Translations under genes and position numbers: made by a program
Shown: piece by piece, positions 18,140 to 26,895 of the stretch
How positions within the stretch are numbered: the stretch's first letter is position 1
Layout of the letters: each line of letters begins with the position of its first letter
DNA from: Candidatus Scalindua sp.
GTDB taxonomy: Bacteria > Planctomycetota > Brocadiia > Brocadiales > Scalinduaceae
NCBI GenBank assembly: GCA_031316155.1
Contig: JALDRB010000003.1
Coordinates: 223,792-287,791, forward strand
DNA: 64,000 nucleotides
Reading direction: 5' to 3'
The notes under the pieces: generated by a model
What the model was told of the DNA's origin: nothing
The model's database searches: none
Seen by the model: only the letters and a program-made list of their open reading frames with translations

Positions 18140-18976
18140 ATGAATACGTTTGCCAAACTCGATAATCGATATATCTTTACCGGAACTTTAATGTCAACTG
18201 AGGCCATGCATATTGGGAGCGGGGAAGGTGACGTACGGTCAGACTCAACCTTCGTAAAAAGCAATGGCAATTTTCATATACCCGGGTCATCTCTCCGAGG
18301 TGTATTCAGAAGTACGGTAGAGAGGATTGTTGCCTCGCTGGGGGACCATACCTGTTTGTTAAGCCCAAATGATCAAGAAAAATGCATAACCATTAGCCGT
18401 GATACCCAGGAAAAGTATAAGGAAAAGGTTGGTAAAGGTGAAAAAGATTTGGATCTTGTGAAGTGGCTGAGTGAGAAGAACAGACTCTGTAAAACCTGTA
18501 ATGTCTTTGGTTCAACCCATTACGCCTCCAAGGTTAGGATTGCTGATTTGCCGTTAATAAACATAAATAGCCAAGCCATACAGCCTGAAGGTATTATAAG
18601 AACTGGCAATTTTATAGACAGAGACACAGAAACAGCATCCGATGGTGCACTATTTGATTTTGAAGTGATAGAGAAGGGATTTCAGTTCCAATTTGAAATC
18701 ATTGCGGAAAATCTTGAGGGAGACGATTTCGGTATTCTGTCTCTTGGTCTTCAGGAGTTGTTAATAGGTAACATCACCATTGGTGCACGTGCGTCTGTAG
18801 GCCTTGGAAAATGCCAGTTAAATGATGACGTTTCAATTCAATTTTTTGATAATAATGACCACAAATTCACCCTAAAGAAATACCTTGAAGATGATGAGAT
18901 GGGAGTGTTGCCGGTAGGCTGGATAAAGGGTAGAGTAAAAGAGTATCTTTCTGGTGTCTTTAAGATGAAAGGTTGA
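18140..18976 (+). CDS. Cas7-group RAMP protein (Csm3-like)
   Basis: A 278-residue RAMP with the pattern MHIGSGEGDVRSDSTFVK, IPGSSLRGVFRSTVER, the zinc-type CKTCNVFGS (Cys near 117 and 120) and the glycine-rich ASVGLGKCQL loop. The segment GEGDVRSDSTFV places an acidic residue near the position used for target RNA cleavage in Csm3. It is one of the backbone subunits of the III-D complex. The ribosome site GAGGAG lies eight bases before the ATG. The next gene follows after three bases. Confidence 0.8.
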   Translation: MNTFAKLDNRYIFTGTLMSTEAMHIGSGEGDVRSDSTFVKSNGNFHIPGSSLRGVFRSTVERIVASLGDHTCLLSPNDQEKCITISRDTQEKYKEKVGKGEKDLDLVKWLSEKNRLCKTCNVFGSTHYASKVRIADLPLININSQAIQPEGIIRTGNFIDRDTETASDGALFDFEVIEKGFQFQFEIIAENLEGDDFGILSLGLQELLIGNITIGARASVGLGKCQLNDDVSIQFFDNNDHKFTLKKYLEDDEMGVLPVGWIKGRVKEYLSGVFKMKG

Positions 18977-18979
18977 GAA

Positions 18980-19924
18980 ATGCTGAAAAAAGCTGTCAAT
19001 GAATGCCGGTTAACGCTTACCATTCATTCTAAAAGCCCGTTGCTGATAAAGGAAGGTCGATATGAGCAGCCTGAATCAAAGGGGAAAATGCCTGATTCAT
19101 TCTTTGTATGCCGGAATACTCCGTCAGAAATAAAAACTGCTGTTGAAAAAGACGATTATTCAAAAATACGTTTTTACCTGCCGGGCTCTTCGTTACGAGG
19201 AGTTATACGATCTCATGCTGAGAAAATCGCAAGAACACTCATCCCAGAGGAACCGATCTGTTGCATACCTCACAATGGTACCGCCTGTAAAGGTGGTTAT
19301 AAAAACTCTTGTGTGATCTGTAAATTATTTGGCTCCAAAGAGGCAGGGGGCAGAATTCATATCTATGATAGTGAAACGCAAAGAAAAGGTAAGGTAATCG
19401 AAAGATATGGCAATGCAATTGACCGTTTTACTGGAGGTGTTAGTCGTGGTCTCTTATTCAAAAACAAACTTCTTAAAGAATACATCTTTACCAGTCAAAT
19501 TATCATTCGCAACTTTGAAATATGGCAACTTGGCCTTCTAGCCTATGTGCTGAGGGACTTTAATGTATTCTCCGGCAATGATAAGCCAGGCTTGATTACC
19601 GTAGGGTTTGGTAAAAACAGGGGATTTGGGAGGGTGAAGGGAAGCATCGGTGATGTTTGGATTACCTATTTTGATCGGGATTTAGGGAGGGATTGTTACG
19701 AGTTGATGGGAATGGGAGAAATCGAATATAAATCTTCAAAATTGTATGGATTTGTCACGGGTGATCCCTTATCTGGAGGATTATTGGTAGAGGCTATTAT
19801 AGATGCTGAGGCACCATATAGGAAACAATGTAAGGTGAAAGACAACTTAGAATTCTTTAAGGCATGCGCAGATGTATGGAATAAGGTGGTGAATGATAGA
19901 AAATTTAGCTCCGTAAGTAAATGA
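18980..19924 (+). CDS. Cas7-group RAMP protein
   Basis: A 314-residue RAMP with LPGSSLRGVIRSHAEKIART, a cysteine-rich insert containing CVICKLFGS (Cys near 111 and 114) and VGFGKNRGFGRVKG, the C-terminal G-rich loop. The N-terminus has HSKSPLLIKEGRYEQ and a segment DSFFVCRN that takes the place of the usual loop. It is a second Csm3-like backbone subunit of a slightly different type; III-D systems typically encode several. It shares the operon with the preceding gene. Confidence 0.78.
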   Translation: MLKKAVNECRLTLTIHSKSPLLIKEGRYEQPESKGKMPDSFFVCRNTPSEIKTAVEKDDYSKIRFYLPGSSLRGVIRSHAEKIARTLIPEEPICCIPHNGTACKGGYKNSCVICKLFGSKEAGGRIHIYDSETQRKGKVIERYGNAIDRFTGGVSRGLLFKNKLLKEYIFTSQIIIRNFEIWQLGLLAYVLRDFNVFSGNDKPGLITVGFGKNRGFGRVKGSIGDVWITYFDRDLGRDCYELMGMGEIEYKSSKLYGFVTGDPLSGGLLVEAIIDAEAPYRKQCKVKDNLEFFKACADVWNKVVNDRKFSSVSK

Positions 19925-19946
19925 GAAATGATAATCAGGAGAGAAA

Positions 19947-20471
19947 ATGAGGTCTAGCATTGCCTATATACGGCCACTCACCAGCATAGATTCTCTGAAA
20001 GAATACATTCGTGATGATAAATTTGATTATGCCATTCTGGAAAAAATTGATGAGATTGTTTTTGAAAAGTTTTCGGACAAATTCACACTTGATGAATGGA
20101 ATAAAGGTAGACTCTTCGGAGAGAAAGCAGAGTTGAAATGGGTTAAACGAAACGGTACATACCATGTGGTACTCATTACAGATGGTGAGGTTCCTTGTGG
20201 TTATGACTTTATTCCTTTCGGTAAGTTGCAGCCGTTAAAGGAGAATCCATTCAGAGAAATATTTCTCTGGGGAAAGAAAGATATGAGTGTAGAGGGCTGG
20301 TACGATCCGAGAATACCAAAAATTCTGAAATATCCTGTGGATGATTTTAAGACCGCACCACACCGGTTGAAAATTCTGGTAAAGAGCTATGAACTGTTTA
20401 GAAATGGTGTTTTGACAAAAGAGCCCTTTTCTTCAGAAATTTATCGATATGTTGGTTTGAGAGGAGAATAG
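19947..20471 (+). CDS. csx19: Csx19-like type III-D protein
   Basis: A 174-residue acidic protein. The central part GRLFGEKAELKWVKRNG and YHVVLITDGEVP is the recognisable core of the Csx19 family, which is found only with type III-D CRISPR systems. The biochemical role of Csx19 is not well established; in some complexes it is a structural accessory. It lies between RAMP genes and is separated from the next by three bases. AGGAGAG precedes the ATG. Confidence 0.7.
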   Translation: MRSSIAYIRPLTSIDSLKEYIRDDKFDYAILEKIDEIVFEKFSDKFTLDEWNKGRLFGEKAELKWVKRNGTYHVVLITDGEVPCGYDFIPFGKLQPLKENPFREIFLWGKKDMSVEGWYDPRIPKILKYPVDDFKTAPHRLKILVKSYELFRNGVLTKEPFSSEIYRYVGLRGE

Positions 20472-20474
20472 CTC

Positions 20475-22649
20475 ATGGTTTATGGAGAAAAAATTAATTG
20501 GGACTCAAAAAATAACCCATATAATTTTGTGCCTTTTGATGTACCAGTTAAGGAAGATAAAGAGGTTACAGGGCTTTCTTCTATTCAACATCTTAATGGT
20601 GCCATCAATTGTAAACTTACCAGTGAAACACCTTTACTAATTGCACAATCAATAGAGAAAGGATCACCAGCAAAACTTCAATTTTATCAAGAGAATAATC
20701 AATATATTATCCCAGGAAGTTCTATCAAGGGTATGCTCAGGAGTGTTATTGAGGCAGTAACCAATTCATGTTTTTCTATTTTTGATGGGACAAAACTTGA
20801 TTATCGTCACACTACTATTGTGAAAAAGCTCAAAGCTGGCATGATAATGAGTATGCCACATAACAATAATTTAGGAGAAATTAAGCTAATGGAACGAGGC
20901 TGGATTGCAATGTGTGGAAAGCCCACTACCGTTACGGGATTTCAGGGAGGTGTTCCAAAGACCTTTAACCTGGCTATTGTTCCAGCATCAGTTAAGAGTG
21001 GCGATGAAGTTTGGATAACTTATAAAAAAATTGAAAAATATGTTACGCAACGAAATAAGGAGATAGAGGGGCAATTTTATTTAATAACTGACTTGTGCAC
21101 CTCCAAAAAGAAGGAATACGTGAAAGCTGTTTACAAGATAACCGGGAAAAGTATTGGAAACAAAAAGAGAGAAAGGATCTTCTTCTGTCCCAGAGACGAT
21201 GTGCGTTATAAATTCGGTAGTCAAGAGGAAGAAGATTACAACTATATCTTTGAACAACAGATTGATAGATGGAGTAAACTGGATAAATCGTCTAAGAATT
21301 ATTTTGATTTTAAAGAACAAGGGAAATTAAAAGAACACATGCTGATATACTTTGAACCCGAAGAAGGTGAAAGGCGTGCAAAGAATATTTCTCGCGTGGA
21401 AGTTCCCCGTATCAGATATGAAAAAAGTCGTCAAGATTTACTACCAAAGGCTCATCATAAATGTACCGACAGGAATAATCTATGTGCCGCCTGTAAATTA
21501 TTTGGATATGTAGAGGGTGAAAATTCCATGGCTGGTAGAATAAGTATTTCCGATGCAAAACTTGTTAATTCTCCTTTGGTTGCTTCCAAAGCTATCCCAA
21601 TGAAGGTTCTTGCAACACCCCACCCCACTTCCTACAATTTCTATCTAAGAGACCCAAACAATCTGACAGTAGTTAGAAATTATAATGGTTGTAAGATAGA
21701 GGATAAAAAAGGAAAAATCAGTGAAAGTGATGTAGATGATGTAGAACTAAGAGGAAGGAAATTTTATTATCATCATCCAGATAAAACGGATCAATCATAT
21801 TATAAGGTGAATCCGCAGCATAAAATACCCGAATCTCAACATAATTCAGCAATGCCTCTATTTAAGGATAATGTATTTGAGTTTGAGGTAAGATTTAGAA
21901 ATCTTTCCGAATTTGATTTAGGTCTTCTCCTCTATTGCCTGTTTCTGGAAGATGATCTGAGGCACAAACTTGGTATGGGAAAACCCATTGGATTTGGAAC
22001 GGTAAGGATTGAAATAAAATCATTGTTCATTGATGAAGTACCTATTCGAAAAAAATATGAAACGTTTGATTTTGTCTTACCAGACGTGAAGGAAAAACTA
22101 CAAGAGTATAGAGATTATTTTAAAAATCAGGTAAAGGTTTTGACAGGAAGAGACTTTGACTCATTGAGAAACATTGCTGCTATTAAAATACTATTGGCAA
22201 CCACTCAAATGACTAAGACCCATGCGTACCCTTCCCCAGAAGGTTACAAATGGTACATGGAAAATAGAAATAATCTTTTACCTGATATTGATTTCATCGG
22301 CAATGAAAAGAGTATAAACATAACAGGACAACAGTTCAATGGCGGTAATTACGAAAAAAATGAATATGTAGTGAGTAAGACAAAACCTGATAAAGAAAAA
22401 AGATTTGTAGTACCGAATAAAGATAAAGGTAACATAGATGCTCCTGTTCTGGAAATAGGCAAGGAGGTAAAAGGGGTTGTGATAAGTATCAAAGGGCTTC
22501 ATGGCGTTGTGAAGCTCAGTAGCGGAGAAGAAGTGCCATTTAAAAGATTGACGGAATATACTCCTGTAGAAATAGGCCGGAAGGCTTCGTTCAAGATCGT
22601 AAAACTTACCAAAGATGGTAAAATATCGCACCTGGAGTTCAGGAAATAG
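20475..22649 (+). CDS. Long RAMP protein with C-terminal OB-like domain (TIGR03986 type)
   Basis: A 724-residue RAMP. The N-terminal Cas7-like part has ETPLLIAQ and IPGSSIKGMLRSVIEAV; a middle CAACKLFGYVEG (Cys near 337 and 340) marks the zinc finger; the loop LGMGKPIGFGTVRI lies near residue 505. The last ~60 residues (EVKGVVISIKGLHGVVKLSSG, LTEYTPVEIGRKASFKIVK) look like an S1/cold-shock type OB fold, which would add RNA binding. The size matches the TIGR03986 group of type III-D loci. It may take the Csm5-like capping role at the 3' end of the complex. The start lies 3 bases after csx19. Confidence 0.75.
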   Translation: MVYGEKINWDSKNNPYNFVPFDVPVKEDKEVTGLSSIQHLNGAINCKLTSETPLLIAQSIEKGSPAKLQFYQENNQYIIPGSSIKGMLRSVIEAVTNSCFSIFDGTKLDYRHTTIVKKLKAGMIMSMPHNNNLGEIKLMERGWIAMCGKPTTVTGFQGGVPKTFNLAIVPASVKSGDEVWITYKKIEKYVTQRNKEIEGQFYLITDLCTSKKKEYVKAVYKITGKSIGNKKRERIFFCPRDDVRYKFGSQEEEDYNYIFEQQIDRWSKLDKSSKNYFDFKEQGKLKEHMLIYFEPEEGERRAKNISRVEVPRIRYEKSRQDLLPKAHHKCTDRNNLCAACKLFGYVEGENSMAGRISISDAKLVNSPLVASKAIPMKVLATPHPTSYNFYLRDPNNLTVVRNYNGCKIEDKKGKISESDVDDVELRGRKFYYHHPDKTDQSYYKVNPQHKIPESQHNSAMPLFKDNVFEFEVRFRNLSEFDLGLLLYCLFLEDDLRHKLGMGKPIGFGTVRIEIKSLFIDEVPIRKKYETFDFVLPDVKEKLQEYRDYFKNQVKVLTGRDFDSLRNIAAIKILLATTQMTKTHAYPSPEGYKWYMENRNNLLPDIDFIGNEKSINITGQQFNGGNYEKNEYVVSKTKPDKEKRFVVPNKDKGNIDAPVLEIGKEVKGVVISIKGLHGVVKLSSGEEVPFKRLTEYTPVEIGRKASFKIVKLTKDGKISHLEFRK

Positions 22650-22660
22650 GGGATGAATAT

Positions 22661-23401
22661 ATGCAGAAACTTATTATTACAATGTGTGGTACATCTGCCC
22701 TGTTTGAACGTTCAAATTGGAAAGAGGGAGGCAGGGGAAGGGTATGGGGTAGTCATGAGAAATTGATCAGTGCCTTAGAAAATGAAGTGATAAATAAAGA
22801 ATCTGAAGAATACCATTACCAGAAAGAACGGGCAGTTAAAGCCTTACAGGAGAATTTAAATAGGTACTACGAAAACGCAGAAAAAGGACTCAATACTCTT
22901 TCCGCCGAGCTTGCCAGTTTGCTCGCTATGGAAAAGGATAAAGAAATTGGTCCTCTGACACCTGATGATAAAATCATCCTCTTCTATTCAGATACCATTG
23001 ATGGAAGACTCTGTGCTGAGACGAATAAAGAAGTAATAGAGAAGAGCGAAATGTTAAAAGAAAGATGGAAAGTAGGCGGTATCATAAAAATTGATGAGTT
23101 GCAGACAAAAAATGGGGCAGCATTTGTTCAAAATGGTTTAAAGTCTCTTGTAAACAAAATTCTCCAATTAAAAGATTCTGCATCGAATAACCAATTAATA
23201 CTAAACATTACTGGTGGTTATAAGGGGACAATACCCATTCTCAGTAAGCTTTCAATGGATCTCAAAGTACCCCTAATTTATTTATTCGAAAGCAGCCATG
23301 AAATTATTAGAATGGATATTGGTGGTGAACGTCCCTCGATATTTACTACTGACTCAACTTCCGGAGAAACACAAAGTTGGGCTATTAGAGACCTTGAGTG
23401 A
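22661..23401 (+). CDS. CARF-domain protein (APE2256/Csm6-N-like)
   Basis: A 246-residue protein with a Rossmann-like CARF fold: the first strand LIITMCGTSALFER, an acidic coiled middle, DDKIILFYSDTIDGRL, and the ligand-loop signature LNITGGYKGTIP (GGYKG near residues 185-189). CARF domains bind cyclic tetra- or hexa-adenylate. No HEPN, PD-D/E-x-K or other effector domain follows. The next gene, a six-helix membrane protein, starts inside its stop codon (GTGA). It may be the sensor half of a two-protein effector, or a stand-alone ring nuclease of the Crn1 type. Confidence 0.75.
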   Translation: MQKLIITMCGTSALFERSNWKEGGRGRVWGSHEKLISALENEVINKESEEYHYQKERAVKALQENLNRYYENAEKGLNTLSAELASLLAMEKDKEIGPLTPDDKIILFYSDTIDGRLCAETNKEVIEKSEMLKERWKVGGIIKIDELQTKNGAAFVQNGLKSLVNKILQLKDSASNNQLILNITGGYKGTIPILSKLSMDLKVPLIYLFESSHEIIRMDIGGERPSIFTTDSTSGETQSWAIRDLE

Positions 23402-24741
23402 GTATTGTACCAATGGATTTAACCTCTTTCTTAAAAGAATCAAAAGATCATTCTGAACGTGTAAAGAAAATAGATGATCTTTATGAAGCAATGAAACAAC
23501 AAAAAGATGATAGTTTCCCAAAATTTCCAGAAAACTGTCTCAAAGAAATAAATCAGAAAAAAGAGGAGGGGGCATTTTCAAAAGAAATATTTCATTTACT
23601 CAATGTGTATGAAATAAAATTTTGCGAAACTGGAATGAAAGAGAAATACCCAAAGGTATATCATCGAATTTATTACTGTTTTTACATTATTTACAAAAAT
23701 TGGGAGAACCAAGATGAAGTTGCAGAGATAAAAACCTGGATACAAAAGAAGTGGTTAACCGTTTGTTTTAATTCCCTCACAGACAAGAACCTGAAATGCT
23801 GGCTGGAAAGCAGAATTATCGACCCTGGCAGTTCAATAGATGTTGAAGAGAACGTCAAAAAAATATTGTTTGATAAGGACGGTATACTAAAAGAAGAATT
23901 CAGGCAGGATGATAGTGCGAAACAGGAGAATAAAGAGATGATTTATTATGCTTATCGTGCAAGTGACTGGTTCTTAAAACGGTATGATTGGAGATCTGCT
24001 TTAACGATTAAATGGCGGAAGAGCCGCATAATATTTTGTATTCCTTACCTGCTCATTTTTCTTAATATTTTCTTCGTTTTGTCGATTACTCTTGATCTCA
24101 TATTCAACTCTTTTTCTAATGACCTTCAACCTCATATGGTATCAATTGTCTCCGATACCCTTGCCCACCAGAAAAGGGAGATGCTTATGGAGACGGCAAA
24201 AATAGGAATACCGTATATAGTTGAGTTTTTTATATCAGTGTGTATGGGCATTGTTTTTTTTGCTTTCATCTGTGCTCATAAAGTGTGTCTTGAGTGGGTA
24301 AAATTTTTTCTTCCACGATTGTTAGGCGCAGTCTTTGTTGGTTTTATACCGCTCGTCGCTGGGTCTGAAATGTACACATTTCCTTTGTCATTAACGTGGT
24401 TTCAAGTTTCGGTAGGAGTTTTTATCCTGGTACTGATAGCGTTTCTCTATTTAACGTTGGAATGTTATACCTTGATCGGGAAGAAAGGGGGTATTTTCTG
24501 GAGAGCGTCAAGCGTAATCCTCTATGGGCTTTTTGCAAGCTTTCTCATGGCGCTCTGTTTATGTGATATTGCAGCAGTTCATTTTATTGATTACTCAAAA
24601 GGGAGTTTTCCTACTGGTTATAGAGGTCTAGTTGGTGTTATCTATCCTAAAATTGTTCTTTTTTATGCTCCGGCAGCACTTCTTATTGGCATATTTATTC
24701 AGATATTTTGGGAGGAGAAGACCATTACTGAACCGTTGTGA
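23398..24741 (+). CDS. Six-helix membrane protein coupled to a CARF gene
   Basis: I do not recognise the family. The first ~200 residues are soluble, helical and charged, with WENQDEVAEIKTWIQKKWLT-like segments. Then come six predicted membrane helices at about 206-231, 262-289, 299-322, 330-353, 366-388 and 416-436, separated by short loops. There is no transporter or enzyme motif I can name. The GTG start overlaps the stop of the CARF gene by four bases, so the two proteins are probably made together. By analogy with known CRISPR membrane effectors it may open or disrupt the membrane when the CARF partner binds cyclic oligoadenylate. This is inference from position only. Confidence 0.6.
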   Translation: MSIVPMDLTSFLKESKDHSERVKKIDDLYEAMKQQKDDSFPKFPENCLKEINQKKEEGAFSKEIFHLLNVYEIKFCETGMKEKYPKVYHRIYYCFYIIYKNWENQDEVAEIKTWIQKKWLTVCFNSLTDKNLKCWLESRIIDPGSSIDVEENVKKILFDKDGILKEEFRQDDSAKQENKEMIYYAYRASDWFLKRYDWRSALTIKWRKSRIIFCIPYLLIFLNIFFVLSITLDLIFNSFSNDLQPHMVSIVSDTLAHQKREMLMETAKIGIPYIVEFFISVCMGIVFFAFICAHKVCLEWVKFFLPRLLGAVFVGFIPLVAGSEMYTFPLSLTWFQVSVGVFILVLIAFLYLTLECYTLIGKKGGIFWRASSVILYGLFASFLMALCLCDIAAVHFIDYSKGSFPTGYRGLVGVIYPKIVLFYAPAALLIGIFIQIFWEEKTITEPL

Positions 24742-24978
24742 GATTAACCTCCATCTGTTTCTTAGTAAAAAAGTAGTTGAGAAGAGATTATTGGTGTGCA
24801 TATTTAGTGTAAACAAGTGAAGCTGAATGATGAGCTAATGCTGTTTCTGTAAAATCTCAGAGTTGTCTGGGGCTGCATTTCTTTGTTTTTTATTATTTTA
24901 TGCCTTTTGTGGCAAAATCTTATATAACCTGTTGTTTTGATAAAGGTTAACGAAGCTTTTTAATCGAATCAAAAATGG

Positions 24979-25119
24979 GTAGGTTACGGGGAGATTTTAA
25001 GTATTTATTCTGATTGCACTTATAGTGGAATTTAAGTGATTCCAGAGGAGATGAAAGCAGATGAAAAAGCACGAACCAGAAGTTGGAAACTTTGACCTGA
25101 TATAAGATGAAAGAGTTGA
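24979..25119 (+). CRISPR. Vestigial CRISPR leader with one degenerate repeat
   Basis: From 24981 the order of words AGGTTAC, GTxTTTATT, TTATAG, GAATTTAAG, AGAGGAGxTGAAAGCAG matches the leader of the active array (from 29415). It is followed at 25082 by GTTGGAAACTTTGACCTGAT, the first 20 bases of the array repeat with one change, and then a diverged second half. No second repeat follows. It is the relic of an array that once stood in front of the membrane CARF-like gene. Outside it, the interval 24742-25292 shows no gene. Confidence 0.7.
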
Positions 25120-25292
25120 AAATGCTTAATAATCTTATTGGTTAGATTCGTAAATCAGATAATAAGATTCAACCTAAATTGAGTGTATTGGGTGGCCGCA
25201 TATTTCAGATTGCGCATAAGCACAGGATTTTTTTACACTATACTATCTGTGATTTTCGAATTTTACATACTTCTTTTAAGAGAGGTGTTCTC

Positions 25293-26180
25293 TTGAGTAA
25301 AAAAACAAAACGATTCTCAGCAAAATGCAGGGTATTGCTCCCATGGTTTATTGTGTCAATGACGGTGCTCGGTTCACATTTTGCTGCCGACGCGTTTCTG
25401 GAAACGTTTGAATTATGGTCGCATGGTAAAATCGGCTCAATCTCATTTATCAATGTCGGTTATGTTATTTTTTTTGCAGGCATGGTATATTTGCTTTATC
25501 GACAAAAAGACAACTTTTTTCACCCTCGTTCCAGACATCTCTCGAATGAGAGTCCTGAGGAGAAAGAACATTTAGCCTTATTTCTTTCCACTATACCACC
25601 GATACTTGAAAGTTCACACGGTATTCCAAATGGCTTGCGGCTTTCACATGATATACACAAAGATCTCGACACTATTAAGGCAATGAAAGATGGCTCATCT
25701 CCCGTAAGGTGGGCATGGGAAATGCCTCTGAGGTCAGTACAACATCATTGTAATAAATTGAAAACACTCACGCTCGTTTGCTCAAAAGAATCAATCTTGC
25801 AAGTCCATCTGTTTTTAGCAATTTGCAAACGATATCAGTTTCCGAATCTCCAGAATATTTATTTGCTGGCGCGAAGGGATAAGCGACCAGAATTAGTTGA
25901 AATGTGGCCAATAAATAATAATGTTGGCCTGAATGGTTTTGATTTTGAAAGTTTTGATGAATTATCGAATGGCATGTGGTATTTAATTCGCGCGTTTCGA
26001 CGCAAAGGATATTCTGAGAGTGAAACAATGATCGACTTTACGGGGCAGAAGCCCACAAGCGTTGTAGCGGCAACAATGACGTTTAATCGTGAAATAAAGG
26101 CTCAATATGTCTCAACGATTTCTTTGAAAGTTCTCAGCTATGATGTATTCTATACTTCGCAAACTGAATTTGGATTGTGA
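25293..26180 (+). CDS. Two-TM, CARF-like membrane effector (copy 1)
   Basis: The TTG at 25293 is preferred as start: AGAGAGGTG lies seven bases upstream and the second copy begins at the corresponding point. The N-terminus has two membrane helices (about residues 12-35 with LLPWFIVSMTVLGSHFAADA, and 53-70). The cytoplasmic part has an ILQVHLFLAICK strand and the ligand-loop-like MIDFTGQKPTSVVAATMTF near residues 247-265, then a LKVLSYDVFY end. The layout resembles Cam1, the membrane-anchored CARF protein that depolarises the membrane on binding cyclic tetra-adenylate, but it has two helices. It is followed by a Csx3-like gene. A homologous, disrupted copy lies at 30.9 kb. Confidence 0.65.
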   Translation: MSKKTKRFSAKCRVLLPWFIVSMTVLGSHFAADAFLETFELWSHGKIGSISFINVGYVIFFAGMVYLLYRQKDNFFHPRSRHLSNESPEEKEHLALFLSTIPPILESSHGIPNGLRLSHDIHKDLDTIKAMKDGSSPVRWAWEMPLRSVQHHCNKLKTLTLVCSKESILQVHLFLAICKRYQFPNLQNIYLLARRDKRPELVEMWPINNNVGLNGFDFESFDELSNGMWYLIRAFRRKGYSESETMIDFTGQKPTSVVAATMTFNREIKAQYVSTISLKVLSYDVFYTSQTEFGL

Positions 26181-26336
26181 AGATTTCAAGAATGTTTTTA
26201 AGCTTTTTCTAGACAGCATAATGGTAAAAACTTATTTTCCACAATGTTTCCCTTTCTTTGCGCAAGAAATCTGTGTTAGTCTGAATGGTCTGCGGAAATC
26301 CCTGTTCGATTTTATTCACGTCAAATTAAATTCTTA

Positions 26337-26582
26337 ATGAGAACAATTACCATCAATTTGAACAGTTTATTTGATGATCAGGCAAAGATCGATCAACTTC
26401 CTGAGTATATGAGTAGGTGCATAGAGTTCGCGGGAGATGGGAATGACATTGTTCTTACCGGAGCGGCGCCCGTATGGCTCTATCTGAAGATTGCTCACTC
26501 CCTGCATGGAAAAGCCAGAAAGCTCACGTACCGGTCTCCTGTTACCGGAGACGTGGAGATTTTCAACCACAATCCTTTATGA
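26337..26582 (+). CDS. csx3: Csx3-like protein (copy 1), putative cOA-binding/degrading
   Basis: An 81-residue protein whose C-terminal half GAAPVWLYLKIAHSLHGKA and the SPVTGDVEIFNHNP end resemble Csx3, which binds and degrades cyclic tetra-adenylate (Crn3). Full-length Csx3 is of similar size. It would act as an off-switch for the neighbouring membrane effector. No strong ribosome site is visible before the ATG. It is 80 percent or more identical by eye to the copy at 34.05 kb. The assignment rests on the short C-terminal motif. Confidence 0.55.
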   Translation: MRTITINLNSLFDDQAKIDQLPEYMSRCIEFAGDGNDIVLTGAAPVWLYLKIAHSLHGKARKLTYRSPVTGDVEIFNHNPL

Positions 26583-26895
26583 TAAAGGTAATGTTTATTT
26601 CTGAAGTAAGGGTACAATTTATCGTTCTTCATGAATCCAGGCCTGGGTTTGATAAATCAAACCGTTCCAATTAGAATAATTCAATACAGTGTTTTTTTGA
26701 CAGTTAACTTTATTGTATATGTTTGTTTGGCGGCTTTACTGTTGAACAACAATATTCTAGATCTTGATCTCTGCTATTTCAGCATATTCATTCAGACTAT
26801 CATAATTTATATTGGATTGGCGAAAAACATATAGATGTTTGAATCCTTGCGAAAAAAAGGATATTGTCCATGTATAGCCTTATTTATATGGTACT
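26583..26895 (+). repeat. Conserved non-coding segment, copy 1
   Basis: The ~300 bases after the Csx3-like gene are recognisably similar to those after the second copy (34299-34603), for example GATAAATCAAACCGTT, GACAGTTAAC and CATATAGATG in the same order. No reading frame is conserved between them. The similarity ends at the start of the next gene (reverse transcriptase here, phosphatase there). It may hold a promoter or a small RNA; otherwise it is part of a segmental duplication. Confidence 0.6.
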
